A stretch of 45,821 nucleotides of DNA from NCBI GenBank assembly GCA_009889605.1, contig WUQU01000500.1, positions 1 to 45,821 on the forward strand, written 5' to 3'. Positions 1-8,678 of this stretch are shown here, piece after piece; position 1 is the first letter of the stretch, and the number at the start of each line of letters is the position of its first letter. A program made the translations under genes and the position numbers. The notes beneath the pieces are model-generated. The model saw only the letters and a list, made by a program, of their open reading frames with translations. It was not told where the DNA came from and made no database searches. Source of the stretch: Candidatus Bathyarchaeota archaeon (GTDB lineage: Archaea; Thermoproteota; Bathyarchaeia; Bathyarchaeales; Bathycorpusculaceae).

Positions 1-1
1 C

Positions 2-664
2 ATCGGAGATATTACAAAGCTTGGCAAACAAGAAACTTTCATTCGGCAAATCCTTAAAGAAATCAGCGAGAAATATGGAAGCCGTTACAGCTTCTCTAAA
101 CTTGCAAGTGACATAGAAACTACACATGTTACGACAATTGACTATCTTGAAACTCTCGAAGAATCCTTCATTGTCAATATCCTATATGCTTTTGACTTTA
201 ACAAAAAAGACATAAAATTCAAAGGAGACAAGAAAATATTCTTCCAAGACCCGTTCATATTCCACTCCATCAAAAGTTTCCTTACAGGAAAAGACGTAAA
301 CGAAGTCATCGACGAAACACTGCAAAATGAAGAACTCGTTGGTAAACTGGTTGAAGGAATTGTTTCATCACACCTGATAGCAAACCAAGAAATCCCTATG
401 ATGCGCGCACCCAAGACCTTCTTATGGTTCTACTATGACACACGAGGAAAAGAAATAGACAACATACTTAGAACTGACGAAAAATACACAGCAATTGAAA
501 CCAAATATCAATGCGAAGTCTCTTCCAGAGACATTTGGAGAATCCCTCAGATAAGAGAATACATAATACTTACTAAAGAGGACCTGAGAACAGAGGACAA
601 TGTCATCTTAGCGCCCGTAGATTTAATGCTTGCAATTATCGAAAAATCAAACTGGACTTTATAG
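2..664 (+). CDS. AAA-type ATPase, C-terminal DUF4143 part (5' truncated by window edge)
   Basis: The frame is open from base 2 to the TAG at 662-664, so this is the last ~220 residues of a gene that starts before the window; the listed ORF from 398 is only its tail. The C-terminal part (FLWFYYDTRGKEIDN, then AIETKYQ and a final APVDLMLAIIE stretch) resembles the nuclease-like C-terminal region of archaeal AAA ATPases of the ATP-binding/DUF4143 family, where a conserved E-x-K sits in the beta core. The ATPase domain itself is not in the window. These proteins are common accessory genes of uncertain role. Family assignment is by pattern only. Confidence 0.75.
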   Translation: MGDITKLGKQETFIRQILKEISEKYGSRYSFSKLASDIETTHVTTIDYLETLEESFIVNILYAFDFNKKDIKFKGDKKIFFQDPFIFHSIKSFLTGKDVNEVIDETLQNEELVGKLVEGIVSSHLIANQEIPMMRAPKTFLWFYYDTRGKEIDNILRTDEKYTAIETKYQCEVSSRDIWRIPQIREYIILTKEDLRTEDNVILAPVDLMLAIIEKSNWTL

Positions 665-842
665 ATTTTGGCCAAATTAACGACGAAAAAAGAAAAATGA
701 GGATTTGCGGGGGAAATCTCCGCTAAAAGCGCAAATAGGCTACCCCGGCATGTTTTCCGGATTAAGTATGATTTTAGTGCTTGCTTATTTACGTTTTCTG
801 AAGAATAGTAGTCCGTCATTTTCGCAAACGTATTCAAATCCT

Positions 843-1726
843 TTACTCGACAGTTTCTAATTCTTTGAAGGTTAGTTCAGATTTCACTCTTTTGCTGCAT
901 AAACAATCTAGTTTACATACAAAAGCTAGGACGATGGCGAGAATGATAGCTATCGGAAAATAGAATGGGAAGATGGAACTGGCAATATTTGCTTCAACAA
1001 ATAGTATGGTGTTTGCTGCGTTTGTGGATGATGATATAGCCATGCAGTAAACAAGCTTCCTTTAGTGGAGTTATAAATCCACGTATAAGAGATCGAGTAA
1101 AAAAGCATGAAAACAACGAACCAAAGGAAATTATGATAGTTAACTGCCATGGCGCTATCTTTGACTGCAAAATGTGGCCAATGCCACAATGCCCAAAACA
1201 CTCCAATAATTAGGCTCGAAATTAACGCATTGTATTTCTTTTGCAGTGCGGGTAAAGCGTAGTCTCTCCATCCTATTTCTTCCCACATATTCATCAAGAA
1301 GCTCACAATTAGAATCGGCGGAAACTCAGCCAGCTTCATCAAGTCCAGAGCATATGTTCCTCCAGCTATAGACCATAACAAGACTGCACAGAGCGCAAGA
1401 ACCAAGGGAACAAAAACAGCTACTAAAAACCATAACTTTGAAAAGCCCTTACGACTGAACTGACCGAACAAATATTCCGCTCCGCCTCTCCCAAATTCAA
1501 GTTTGGCCACTATAAGCGCGGCAATCGTTGGAGAAACGCCGCCAACAATCACAAAAACAAAAACAAAATCTGAGGGAAACATGCCATACGAAGCCAATAT
1601 CCACGGAGCATATGCTATACCGCCAATTAACAGAACCAAGCTGAAATAATAAACAATGAACCTATCCAAAATAAATGAACCTCCACCCCATGTATTGTCA
1701 GTCTTTTCTCCAGCAATATCTCGCAT
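843..1726 (-). pseudogene. CPBP-family intramembrane metalloprotease, frameshifted
   Basis: Multi-pass membrane protein of the CPBP (Rce1/CAAX-like) protease family. Visible motifs are the EEIGWR glutamate/arginine motif, the FWALWH motif and, after a frame change, YHSSTN (the third metal-binding H-x3-N motif). The listed ORF 950..1726 runs out of frame after GSLFTAWLYH. Restoring one base near 1031-1034 joins it to the frame 843..1043 (SSTNAANTILFVEANIA), which supplies the last membrane segments. The start overlaps the 3' end of the permease gene by about 29 bases, so it is the last gene of a three-gene operon. In archaea such proteases often accompany ABC exporters. Either a true pseudogene or an assembly indel. 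Confidence 0.75.
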
Positions 1727-2470
1727 AGATCGCCAAACCTATAATGAAAAATATGATCGATGATGATGCCGTTAGGGTTATTTGGCTAAGCTCCAATGGG
1801 TTGTAGCCAGCCATTTTTCTCCTATCAAAATGTAGATGAGAGAAGAGTTAGATGCGGATATCGGATAGATGCGTGAAAAGAACTGTAAAACAGGAATAAG
1901 TTGGCTATAAGTCGTGAATATTCCAGACGTGAAGCTTGTTATCAAGGCCACTCCTATTCCTGTATAGAGCGCACCTTGCTCACCCTTAATCATCGTTCCC
2001 AAAATGAGCCCTATTCCACTCGAGGCGAGGATCGACAGTAAAATGTAGCCAGCGCACTGCAAAAGACCGACCTCTGTCGTTGAGAACTTTGACCCTAAAA
2101 GAACCCCGATCAGAAGGACAGCAATAATGGCTATGAGGGAGAACACTAGAAACGCTAGATTCCGCCCTACAAAATCCTTAAACTGGCTGACTGGCATCGA
2201 TTTAAGCTTTGAGAGCATTCCTTTATTTCTATCAGCTGCAATGTTGCCGGGTAGATCCACCATTCCCGCAATCATTACCGCATAAACAATCATTGAAATG
2301 GTGAACGTGCCTCTGAAGGGCACTGCCTCGCTTTCCGGGGCATTTGCCAAGAATACAACTTTAGCCATGATAAGCCATATAATGGGAAAGAAGACTGACC
2401 AGAAGACTAAAACCTTGTCTCTCAAGAGCTCCTTTATTACCCTAACAAATGTAGCGATTATCTGGCTCAT
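1698..2470 (-). pseudogene. ABC-2 type transporter permease, frameshifted near the 3' end
   Basis: Membrane subunit of an ABC-2 exporter with about six hydrophobic segments; a typical N-terminal cytoplasmic start (VIKELLRDKVLVFWSVFFP) and the LSKLKSMPVS motif are visible. The ORF track stops at 1778, but the expected C-terminus (MAGYNPLELSQITLTASS, then a last membrane helix and YARYCWRKD) continues in another frame to a TGA at 1698-1700. Adding one A to the A5 run at 1814-1818 restores the full protein. Its ATG overlaps the stop of the upstream ATPase gene by four bases (ATGA), a classic coupled ABC pair. Substrate cannot be deduced. Confidence 0.8.
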
Positions 2471-3415
2471 TGGGGTTCACCGCTTTGTAGGCTTTTCTGA
2501 GTTAACTTGAAGAATACATCCTCAAGCGAAGGTTTCACCGTTTCTATCTTGGTTACCTTGCATCCTAGCCCGTCAAGTATTCTAACTATTTTAGGAGTAG
2601 CCTCCTCTGCCTTATTTGAGTAGATTCTGTATCCTGTTTCAGTTTCAAGCGGCATTTTGCCCTCGTTGAAGCCGGATAGGATTCCAGAGACTTTTTGCTC
2701 TTTATCGAAGTTTCAACGTTTATCGCGTTCTTAAGCCCTATTTTATTTGTCAACTCCTCAGGTTCGCCTTCTGCAAGTATTCGGCCTTTATCCATCAGCC
2801 CAACTCTTGACGCAGCTTCAGCATCTGCGCCTATGTGCGTGGTCATCAGCACGGTTATACCCTCCTTTCTCAAATCATTAAGCATGCCGAGAAAATCTCT
2901 TCGACCTGACGGATCAACACCCGTGGTGGGCTCATCTAAAATGAAAACTTTAATTGAGGGAAAAAGCGCTGTCCCAATCTCAAGCCTTTTACGCATTCCA
3001 CCAGAATATGTAGAAACCCTCTTGTCAGCATCCTTGCGGAGTTCAATTTGCCCAAGATTTCATCAACCGTCTTCTTTGCTTCGCCTCCTGAGTAGCCAAG
3101 TAAACCAGCAAAATACATCAAATTCTCCCTTCCAGTAAGCAATGTAGAAGAAAAGTTTTCTTGGGGAATATAGGCGACAAGTTCTTTTGCTCTCTCAGGA
3201 GGTTTACCGTAAATTTCCACCCTTCCACTAGTTGGAAGTCTCACCGAAGCAATTATAGACGTAAGCGTGGTTTTACCCGAGCCATTTGGTCCCATTAAGG
3301 CATAAAATTCGCCCTCCTCAATTTCCAGATTCACACCCCTAAGAACCTCAATGTCACCATATTTTTTCGTCAAATTTTGCACGAGAATAGCATTTTCAAT
3401 TCTCATATTCTTCAA
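2467..3415 (-). pseudogene. ABC transporter ATP-binding protein, two frameshifts
   Basis: ATP-binding subunit of the exporter. The pieces lie in three frames: 3415 to ~3047 carries Walker A (GPNGSGKTT) and the Q loop (YIPQENFS); ~3045 to ~2706 carries the signature YSGGMRKRL, Walker B (VFILDEPTTGVDP) and the switch histidine (TTH); ~2706 to 2467 carries the C-terminal regulatory tail ending in LEDVFFKLT. Each junction is explained by one missing base (near 3045-3049 and 2704-2708). All catalytic motifs survive, so the damage is recent or technical. Upstream sequence (>3415) is intergenic. Confidence 0.82.
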
Positions 3416-3834
3416 AGCGTTCCCCGCCTTAAACTAAATACCAAATTTGGCAGAATGACGAGAAAGTAAGGAAAGCGGTAACTTCCTCAAACACCCAAAC
3501 CAAATCTGACTGAAATTTATTATACATATCTATTTAATTTTTTCGTAAACCATCAAAATCATAACAATTTTGACTTTTACAGGTTAAAGCAAGTTTGCCC
3601 GACTTCCGGAAAACTCCATTTAGTTACGCTTAAGGGAGGCGATGTCACAATTGAACATTTAAAGCATTTCCAAGCCCTCAGTTCACTTCTGTGGTGTTTT
3701 AGATTTTTCAACCTACTGCTTTTCTACGCGCAACATGCAAAGGCGGTTTATCGCTTCAAACACACTACGCATGCTCTAAGCGCACAAAAAATTATTTATT
3801 TTTGGACTGGCGTCATGGTTGACGATGAGGAATT
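3416..3834. other. Intergenic region between divergent ABC operon and sufC
   Basis: About 420 bases with no convincing gene. One plus-strand frame stays open for over 100 codons up to the stop at 3835-3837 but has no ATG, GTG or TTG in a useful place, so I do not call it. The right end holds the sufC promoter; the left end must hold the promoter of the minus-strand ABC operon (A/T-rich stretch around 3510-3545). Confidence 0.5.
3789..3803 (+). promoter_or_regulatory. TATA-like promoter of sufCB
   Basis: A/T stretch AATTATTTATTTTT ends about 30 bases before the sufC ATG, and a purine-rich GATGAGG Shine-Dalgarno lies at 3824-3830. Spacing fits an archaeal TATA box with a short leader. Confidence 0.45.
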
Positions 3835-4587
3835 ATGAGCTATTTGTTGGAGGTTGAAGATCTAAAAGTTGAATTGGGGGATAGGCTTGTACTTGAGGAT
3901 GTAAGCTTCGGGCTTAGAAGCGGCGAGATTCATGTTCTCTTTGGGCCTAATGGTTCTGGGAAAACAACTCTGGTTGGCGCCATAGCTGGGTTACCAACAT
4001 ATAGGGTTGTTTCTGGCAGAATACTTTTCATGAATGAAGATATTACGAACAAAAGTGTCGAGGAAAGGGCGAAGCTTGGGATTAGTGTGGGTTTTCAGAA
4101 CCCGCCTGAAATCACAGGCGTAAAACTTGAGGATCTTCTGAAGCTTTGTCTGGGCAAAAGCCGGAGAGATGAATTCAGCATGGATGAAATACGCCTCATA
4201 GAGTCTTTTAAGCTTAAGGATTTCCTAAAGAGAGAAACTCATGTAGGCTTCTCCGGAGGTGAAAGGAAAAGGTCTGAAATCTTGCAGCTGTTGTTTTTAA
4301 AGCCTAAAATATTGCTTTTGGACGAACCTGATTCAGGAGTTGATGTTGAAAGCTTAAAGCTTATCACGGGCGAAATCCAGCGGTATATCGACTCCAGCGG
4401 AGCCTCAGCGCTCATTATAACCCATAAAGGTGACATACTGGATTACATCAACGCAAAGTACGGCTGTGTGTTGCTCAACGGCAAAATTCACTGCTTTGCA
4501 GATCCTATGCGTGTTTTTGAAGACATCAAACGAGAGGGGTACGAAGGCTGCGTTAAATGCCAACTGAAAAGTGAGAAGAAGTGGTAG
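3835..4587 (+). CDS. sufC: SufC, Fe-S cluster assembly ATPase
   Basis: Soluble ABC-type ATPase that drives the SufBCD scaffold for iron-sulfur cluster assembly in the cytoplasm. 250 residues, the usual SufC size. Walker A GPNGSGKTT (about residues 38-46), the FQNPPEI segment typical of SufC, signature GFSGGERKR, Walker B LLLDEPDSGVD and switch histidine ITHKG are all present. ATG with a GAGG Shine-Dalgarno. Its 3' end overlaps sufB by seven bases, so the two are translated together. This two-gene sufCB set is the minimal archaeal form; it would serve the many Fe-S proteins of the CODH region. Confidence 0.95.
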   Translation: MSYLLEVEDLKVELGDRLVLEDVSFGLRSGEIHVLFGPNGSGKTTLVGAIAGLPTYRVVSGRILFMNEDITNKSVEERAKLGISVGFQNPPEITGVKLEDLLKLCLGKSRRDEFSMDEIRLIESFKLKDFLKRETHVGFSGGERKRSEILQLLFLKPKILLLDEPDSGVDVESLKLITGEIQRYIDSSGASALIITHKGDILDYINAKYGCVLLNGKIHCFADPMRVFEDIKREGYEGCVKCQLKSEKKW

Positions 4588-5708
4588 ATTTGGCTGAAAA
4601 AGGCGACTTAAAAAGCATACCTCACGAGATTCTTGAGGAAGCCTATAAAGCTGGAGCCGCAAGTGATGATAAGCGAGCCGGAACCTTTTTCCACATAGAC
4701 CAGTCAACGGTATACTCGAAGGTAAACGAATTATTCAAAGGAAAAATAGAACTCATGGACATAAAGGATGCACTGCAAGAATACCCGTGGCTTAGCAGTT
4801 ATATGTGGAGGACAATACAAAAAGAGAAGGACGAATTCACAAGAAGGGTTGCTGAAGACTTCAGCGGAGGCTACTTTTTAAGGATTCTACCTAACACTGA
4901 GGTGATATTCCCTCTCCAATCATGTTTAGTGATAACACAGGAAAACTTAGAGCAACGCTTACACAACATTATAATCGCAGAGGAAAACTCAAAAGTTCAC
5001 CTAATAACAAGTTGTCTTCAACATTCCACCGCGACAGCTGCAACTCACATAGGAGTAACCGAGATCTACGTTAAACGTGGAGCCTACTTAAACTCAACAA
5101 TGGTGCACCAGTGGAGAGAAGAAACTGTTGTAAGACCTAGAACCGCAGCACTAATAGAGGAAAACGGAACTTTCGTCTCCAATTACATTTGCTTAAAACC
5201 TGTAAGAGACGTGCAAATGTATCCCGTGGCTTATTGTAAAGGGAACGGCTCAAAAGCGATTTTAAACAGCATATTGTATGGACATAGGAACACCTTCATG
5301 GACATCGGATCAAAGGCCATTCTTGATGGTAGGGAAAGCCGAGCTGAAATGATCAGTAGGGCAGTGACTAGAGAAGGCTCAAAAATAATTGTTAGAGGCT
5401 CTATTGAGGGAAACGGGCAGGAGTGCAGAGGACACTTGGAATGCAAGGGACTTATCCTCGACGATGAATCATTTATGCAATCTATCCCGGAATTGACTGC
5501 ACGAAGCAAAAGCATAGAAATAACCCATGAAGCCGCAGTAGGCAAGATATCCGATAAAGAAATTGTCTATTTGATGACGAGAAGGCTCTCTAAGGAACAG
5601 GCAGTATCCCTAATCGTAAGAGGTTTTATGGATGCAAGCATAATGGGACTCCCAGAAGCCCTAACCACCGAAATCTCTAGAATAATTGAAATTGCAGCCA
5701 AATCCTAA
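4581..5708 (+). CDS. sufB: SufB/SufD-family Fe-S cluster assembly scaffold
   Basis: Partner of SufC; forms the beta-helical scaffold on which the cluster is built. GTG start within the last codons of sufC. 375 residues, shorter than bacterial SufB and typical of archaeal SufBD proteins. The C-terminal half shows the family's beta-helix core (e.g. REETVVRPRTAALI, then RAVTREGSKIIVRG and the E-C-R-G-H-L-E-C element) followed by a helical tail ending with RRLSKEQAVSLIVRGF, the family hallmark. One protein probably serves both SufB and SufD roles. Confidence 0.93.
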   Translation: MVDLAEKGDLKSIPHEILEEAYKAGAASDDKRAGTFFHIDQSTVYSKVNELFKGKIELMDIKDALQEYPWLSSYMWRTIQKEKDEFTRRVAEDFSGGYFLRILPNTEVIFPLQSCLVITQENLEQRLHNIIIAEENSKVHLITSCLQHSTATAATHIGVTEIYVKRGAYLNSTMVHQWREETVVRPRTAALIEENGTFVSNYICLKPVRDVQMYPVAYCKGNGSKAILNSILYGHRNTFMDIGSKAILDGRESRAEMISRAVTREGSKIIVRGSIEGNGQECRGHLECKGLILDDESFMQSIPELTARSKSIEITHEAAVGKISDKEIVYLMTRRLSKEQAVSLIVRGFMDASIMGLPEALTTEISRIIEIAAKS

Positions 5709-5861
5709 AAGCTAGGCATTAAAACTGCAAAAACACATAAACCCACTCTTTTAGCCCACTGTTAATAAAAAAGGTAAATTTCACAAGGGATTTCTCCATT
5801 AAAAACGTAAATGGATCCACCCTAGCATCCCTTTTATTGATTATTGAGAAAGTGTTTCTCG

Positions 5862-6572
5862 TTATTTCTTTCGCTCTAACTTTTCAACTTTATAATGTTT
5901 TCCCAGATAAACTATATCTGTCATGCCTACAAAAAGTCCTGTTTCTACAACTCCTGGAATTGCTTTAATTTTTCTTTCCAGTTCAGCGGGGTTTTTTATA
6001 AGTCCGAAGTAAGCGTCTATAATGAAGTTGCCGTTGTCGGTTACAACTGGTCCAACCTTTCCCGCGCCTTCTCTTATCTGAGGCTTTCCTCCCAACGCTT
6101 TTATTTTTAGCGTTACGTGGCTAACGGCGAAGGGTAAGACTTCTATTGGGACTGGTTGACTGTTTTCTCCCAAAATTTTGGCTTTTTTCCTCTCGTCTGC
6201 AATTATTATTAGAGTTTCGGATGCGGAGGCAACAATTTTCTCGCGGGCAAGTGCTCCCCCCATGCCCTTAATCAAGTTTAGCGCTTCGTCTATTTGGTCA
6301 GCTCCATCTATTGTCAAGTCTAGCCGCGGGTTTTCATCTAAAATTGTTGTCGGAATCCCGTATCTAACAGCCAACATTAACGTTTGGTAAGATGTTGGAA
6401 CAGCCTTAACGCGTAAATTTTCAAGTTTTATTTTTTTGCCCAATTCTTCAACTGCGTAAGCAATGGTGCTTCCGCTTCCCAAACCTATTACACAGTTATC
6501 CTCAACATGTTTAACGGCTTCTAAGGCTGCATTTTTCTTTGCTTTCTCAACCCAATTGTTTTCATGTTTCAA
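5862..6572 (-). CDS. rpiA: Ribose-5-phosphate isomerase A
   Basis: Interconverts ribose 5-phosphate and ribulose 5-phosphate, supplying ribose for nucleotides. 236 residues. Diagnostic segments: GLGSGSTIAYA (phosphate loop), TIDGADQID and KGMGGALAREKIVA with the catalytic glutamate region. Start is a TTG at 6570-6572, overlapping the 3' end of the upstream membrane-protein gene by 11 bases; no ATG in frame lies nearby. Intact. Confidence 0.95.
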   Translation of the reverse strand: MKHENNWVEKAKKNAALEAVKHVEDNCVIGLGSGSTIAYAVEELGKKIKLENLRVKAVPTSYQTLMLAVRYGIPTTILDENPRLDLTIDGADQIDEALNLIKGMGGALAREKIVASASETLIIIADERKKAKILGENSQPVPIEVLPFAVSHVTLKIKALGGKPQIREGAGKVGPVVTDNGNFIIDAYFGLIKNPAELERKIKAIPGVVETGLFVGMTDIVYLGKHYKVEKLERKK

Positions 6573-7272
6573 TTTCCATCTGCCCCAGTCTTTCCAAGAC
6601 TTTTTCCACTTCAGCCCTAATTTCTTCTATGCGCTTTTCTGCCTCGGTTATAGGGCTTGGCTTAGCCACAGGAGGTTTTCGCTTTTTCTTGACCACTGCT
6701 TTTTCTTCAGCAGCCTCTTTTTCTGTTTCTTCTTCAACTGTTGGAGTTGGTTTCGCAGCGGGTATTGCTATCTCTTTTATGGGTTTAACCTCAACCCGCG
6801 AGCGCAACTCCTCAATTTTAGTGTTTATTTCGTCGAAACGTTCGCTGAAAAGTTTCACTAGGTCTTCTTGCATGGCTTCAAGCTCGTGCAAGGCAACTAG
6901 AGACTCGTCTTTTGAAATGGCTTCGTTCACGGCCATAATCCTAGCTTTATAAGTTTGTGCAAGCCTTTCACGTTCCTCTTCGGTTATTTTGCCTTCCGCG
7001 TGCGCTTCATAAAGCCTCCTAATGGCGTCGCTTAAAATCTCCCTTTCCAAATCCAATATTCTAAGCTCTTCCTTAGCCCTCTTAGCCTCTTCAGCAGAAA
7101 TTGTCTTCACAACTTTAAATGGTAAACTTTTCAGTTCAGTTTCCCCTCTTTCCTCTAAAGGCTTTTCCTCCTTTTTTCCACCATTTTTCACCATAGCATA
7201 AACAATAATGAAACATGCGACAATAACCCCTACAATTACAAACACGAAAGTTAGCGGCTCGTCAAACGCCAA
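6562..7272 (-). CDS. Membrane-anchored coiled-coil protein, function unknown
   Basis: 236 residues, TTG start with a purine-rich AGAGGGA upstream. One N-terminal membrane segment (about residues 8-28, FVFVIVGVIVACFIIVYAMV), then charged Lys/Glu-rich helices up to about residue 160 with heptad-like spacing, a Pro/Thr/Glu linker, a basic KKKRKPP patch and a final helix. No enzyme motif. The long cytoplasmic coiled coil suggests a scaffold or tether. It is translationally coupled to rpiA, but this need not mean a shared pathway. Confidence 0.75.
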   Translation of the reverse strand: MAFDEPLTFVFVIVGVIVACFIIVYAMVKNGGKKEEKPLEERGETELKSLPFKVVKTISAEEAKRAKEELRILDLEREILSDAIRRLYEAHAEGKITEEERERLAQTYKARIMAVNEAISKDESLVALHELEAMQEDLVKLFSERFDEINTKIEELRSRVEVKPIKEIAIPAAKPTPTVEEETEKEAAEEKAVVKKKRKPPVAKPSPITEAEKRIEEIRAEVEKVLERLGQMEIET

Positions 7273-7380
7273 AAGCGTTTCCCTCTAACACTTCATTAAC
7301 AATTTATGGATATTATGGATATATAAATTATCCAACCAGCCGCTTAAATCGCTTAACACAACCATCACTAACAAAAGTTT

Positions 7381-7401
7381 AAGAAAAACATAGAAAAATG
7401 A
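7381..7401 (-). terminator. T-rich terminator of tRNA-Thr
   Basis: Read on the minus strand, the bases just after the tRNA 3' end are TTCATTTTTCTATGTTTTTC, two T5 runs, the usual archaeal oligo-T termination signal. Confidence 0.5.
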
Positions 7402-7488
7402 AGCCTCGGGCGGGATTTGAACCCGCGACCACCGCCTCTCTGGAAATGTTTACCAAGGCGATGCCCCACCAGGCTAGGCCACCGAGGC
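7402..7488 (-). tRNA. tRNA-Thr (anticodon GGU) with 13-nt intron
   Basis: Folds as a full cloverleaf: acceptor GCCTCGG/CCGAGGC, D stem GCCT/GGGC, anticodon stem TCGCC/GGCGG, T stem GCGGG/CCCGC with TTCAAAT loop, discriminator T. The anticodon loop reads TTGGTA-(intron)-A, so the anticodon is GGT (threonine). CCA is not encoded. The precursor needs intron removal between positions 37 and 38. A TATA-like AAAAAATAG lies about 35 bases upstream. Confidence 0.93.
7438..7450 (-). other. tRNA-Thr intron (13 nt, canonical 37/38 site)
   Basis: AACATTTCCAGAG interrupts the anticodon loop. A bulge-helix-bulge can be drawn: helix TTGG/CCAG (one G-U pair) flanked by three-base bulges TAA and AGA, with cuts after the second base of each bulge giving exactly the 37/38 join. 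This is the substrate of the archaeal splicing endonuclease. Confidence 0.8.
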
Positions 7489-7596
7489 GCATCTTCAGCA
7501 TTATTTACACAACTATTTTTTAAAGAGTTTCGCAGATAAACGCCTAAAAACAAATAATTTATTATTAAGGTTTTCATGCAAATGATGACTAGAAAA

Positions 7597-7681
7597 GCGG
7601 GGGTCGCCAAGCCTGGTCAAAGGCGCAAGGCTTAGGACCTTGTCCCATAGGGGTTCGTGGGTTCAAATCCCACCCCCCGCA
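7597..7681 (+). tRNA. tRNA-Leu (anticodon UAG)
   Basis: Acceptor GCGGGGG/CCCCCGC, anticodon stem CAAGG/CCTTG with loop CTTAGGA (anticodon TAG), a long variable arm with CCC/GGG stem typical of class II tRNA-Leu, T stem GTGGG/CCCAC, discriminator A. No intron, CCA not encoded. Divergent from tRNA-Thr with about 108 bases between them; a TATA-like AATTTATTATTAA lies about 30 bases upstream. Confidence 0.95.
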
Positions 7682-7734
7682 CTAATTTACCTAGGCGTAT
7701 TGGGATGGTAATCGCTTTTGTGTGTGGAAACTTG

Positions 7735-7746
7735 ATTTAAATATGC
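7735..7746 (+). promoter_or_regulatory. TATA box, possible leaderless promoter
   Basis: GATTTAAATATG is a good archaeal TATA element. Its centre lies 25-27 bases before a GTG at 7766, the distance expected if transcription starts on the start codon. Confidence 0.4.
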
Positions 7747-7765
7747 GCGGGGTAATGTTTTTGCG

Positions 7766-7933
7766 GTGGGCTTTCTTTTTCAGAAAGGTTTGCTTACAAT
7801 CAATTGCTGGTTAATGTGGGACTGCGCTTTGCATGGTATTAGGAAACCCTATTTGTCAACGGTACTTTCAGGATTTCTAGGTGTTTTACTAGTTTTAGGC
7901 GCCTCATTTGCCACTTGTAAAAGTTATGGCTAA
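7766..7933 (+). CDS. Possible small membrane protein, 55 aa
   Basis: GTG-initiated frame of 55 residues, below the ORF-track cutoff. It is basic and polar at the N-terminus and has one hydrophobic segment (VLSGFLGVLLVLGASFA) near the C-terminus. The only support is the well-placed TATA box, which would make a leaderless mRNA, and the lack of another gene in this 267-base gap. I recognise no family. It could be a chance frame. Confidence 0.28.
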   Translation: MGFLFQKGLLTINCWLMWDCALHGIRKPYLSTVLSGFLGVLLVLGASFATCKSYG

Positions 7934-7948
7934 GCCTGCCCAATTAGC

Positions 7949-8668
7949 TTATTCTCTGCTTGCAAGTATCACTATGTAGTCTGCGGTATCAGCGCACATG
8001 TCCGCGGCATGTTCAATGAACTCTACTAGGTCGTCGAATATAACCATGGAGCCGCTGTCCATTTCATTTGCGTATTTAATGAACAAAGTCTTAGTTTTGA
8101 GGTATTCGTCGTCTATTTTCTTTTCAATTTCTTCAACTTTTTTCGCTCCGTTAATGGCGCCTGCAGAGTCCACTGCGATTTTTTCTATGCTTCCTCGCAA
8201 AGCGTGGGCGCAGTCCACCAAAATTGAGGTTGCATTGGTTGTGTTCTCCCAAAGTTCTTTTGGAATCTTGGCGCCTTCAAGCATTTTGATACATCTTGCC
8301 GCGTCCTTGACGTGATCTGCAATGGTGTCAATCCTTTTTACAAGATGCATGAGATCTTCACGGTACTCTGCGAATAGAGCTACGCCTCTTGAGAGCTCTT
8401 TGAAAACCTCTGTTCTCAAGCTGTCCACTTCTTTCTCTACTTTGAAAAGGTTATCGATGTGCTGCATGGCTTCTTTCCTATTGTTTTCTAACATTTTCTG
8501 CATTGCTTGGTGAAGCAAAGTTACTGTGTCAAGGGCTTTTGTTATTTGTTCTTGAGCCAAGTCTAAGGCCCTGGTTCTCCGTCTCCTTTCAAACCACGCG
8601 TAACTCTTCTTCTCCAAATTCTCATCTCCAACAATAAGTTTGAAGATAAGCTTAATAACACTTCGCAA
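7949..8668 (-). CDS. DUF47 family PhoU-like protein
   Basis: 239 residues, entirely helical in character, with the family's regular pattern of long amphipathic helices (KEVDSLRTEVFKEL, RIDTIADHVKDAARCI, EFIEHAADMCADTADYI) carrying the E/D-rich metal-binding repeats typical of PhoU-like bundles. DUF47 proteins usually partner a PiT phosphate permease and modulate phosphate uptake; no permease gene is in the window. TTG start; no clear Shine-Dalgarno seen. Confidence 0.85.
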   Translation of the reverse strand: MRSVIKLIFKLIVGDENLEKKSYAWFERRRRTRALDLAQEQITKALDTVTLLHQAMQKMLENNRKEAMQHIDNLFKVEKEVDSLRTEVFKELSRGVALFAEYREDLMHLVKRIDTIADHVKDAARCIKMLEGAKIPKELWENTTNATSILVDCAHALRGSIEKIAVDSAGAINGAKKVEEIEKKIDDEYLKTKTLFIKYANEMDSGSMVIFDDLVEFIEHAADMCADTADYIVILASRE

Positions 8669-8678
8669 AATAAAGGAA

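Noticed and set aside
3480-3834. Plus-strand open frame of over 100 codons before sufC
   Set aside because: It has no usable start codon, no Shine-Dalgarno in front, no recognisable motifs, and ends exactly over the sufC start; likely chance.
7580-7592. ATGATGA resembling a C box of a C/D sRNA before tRNA-Leu
   Set aside because: No D box or paired C'/D' boxes at suitable distance; the segment is just the tRNA promoter/leader.
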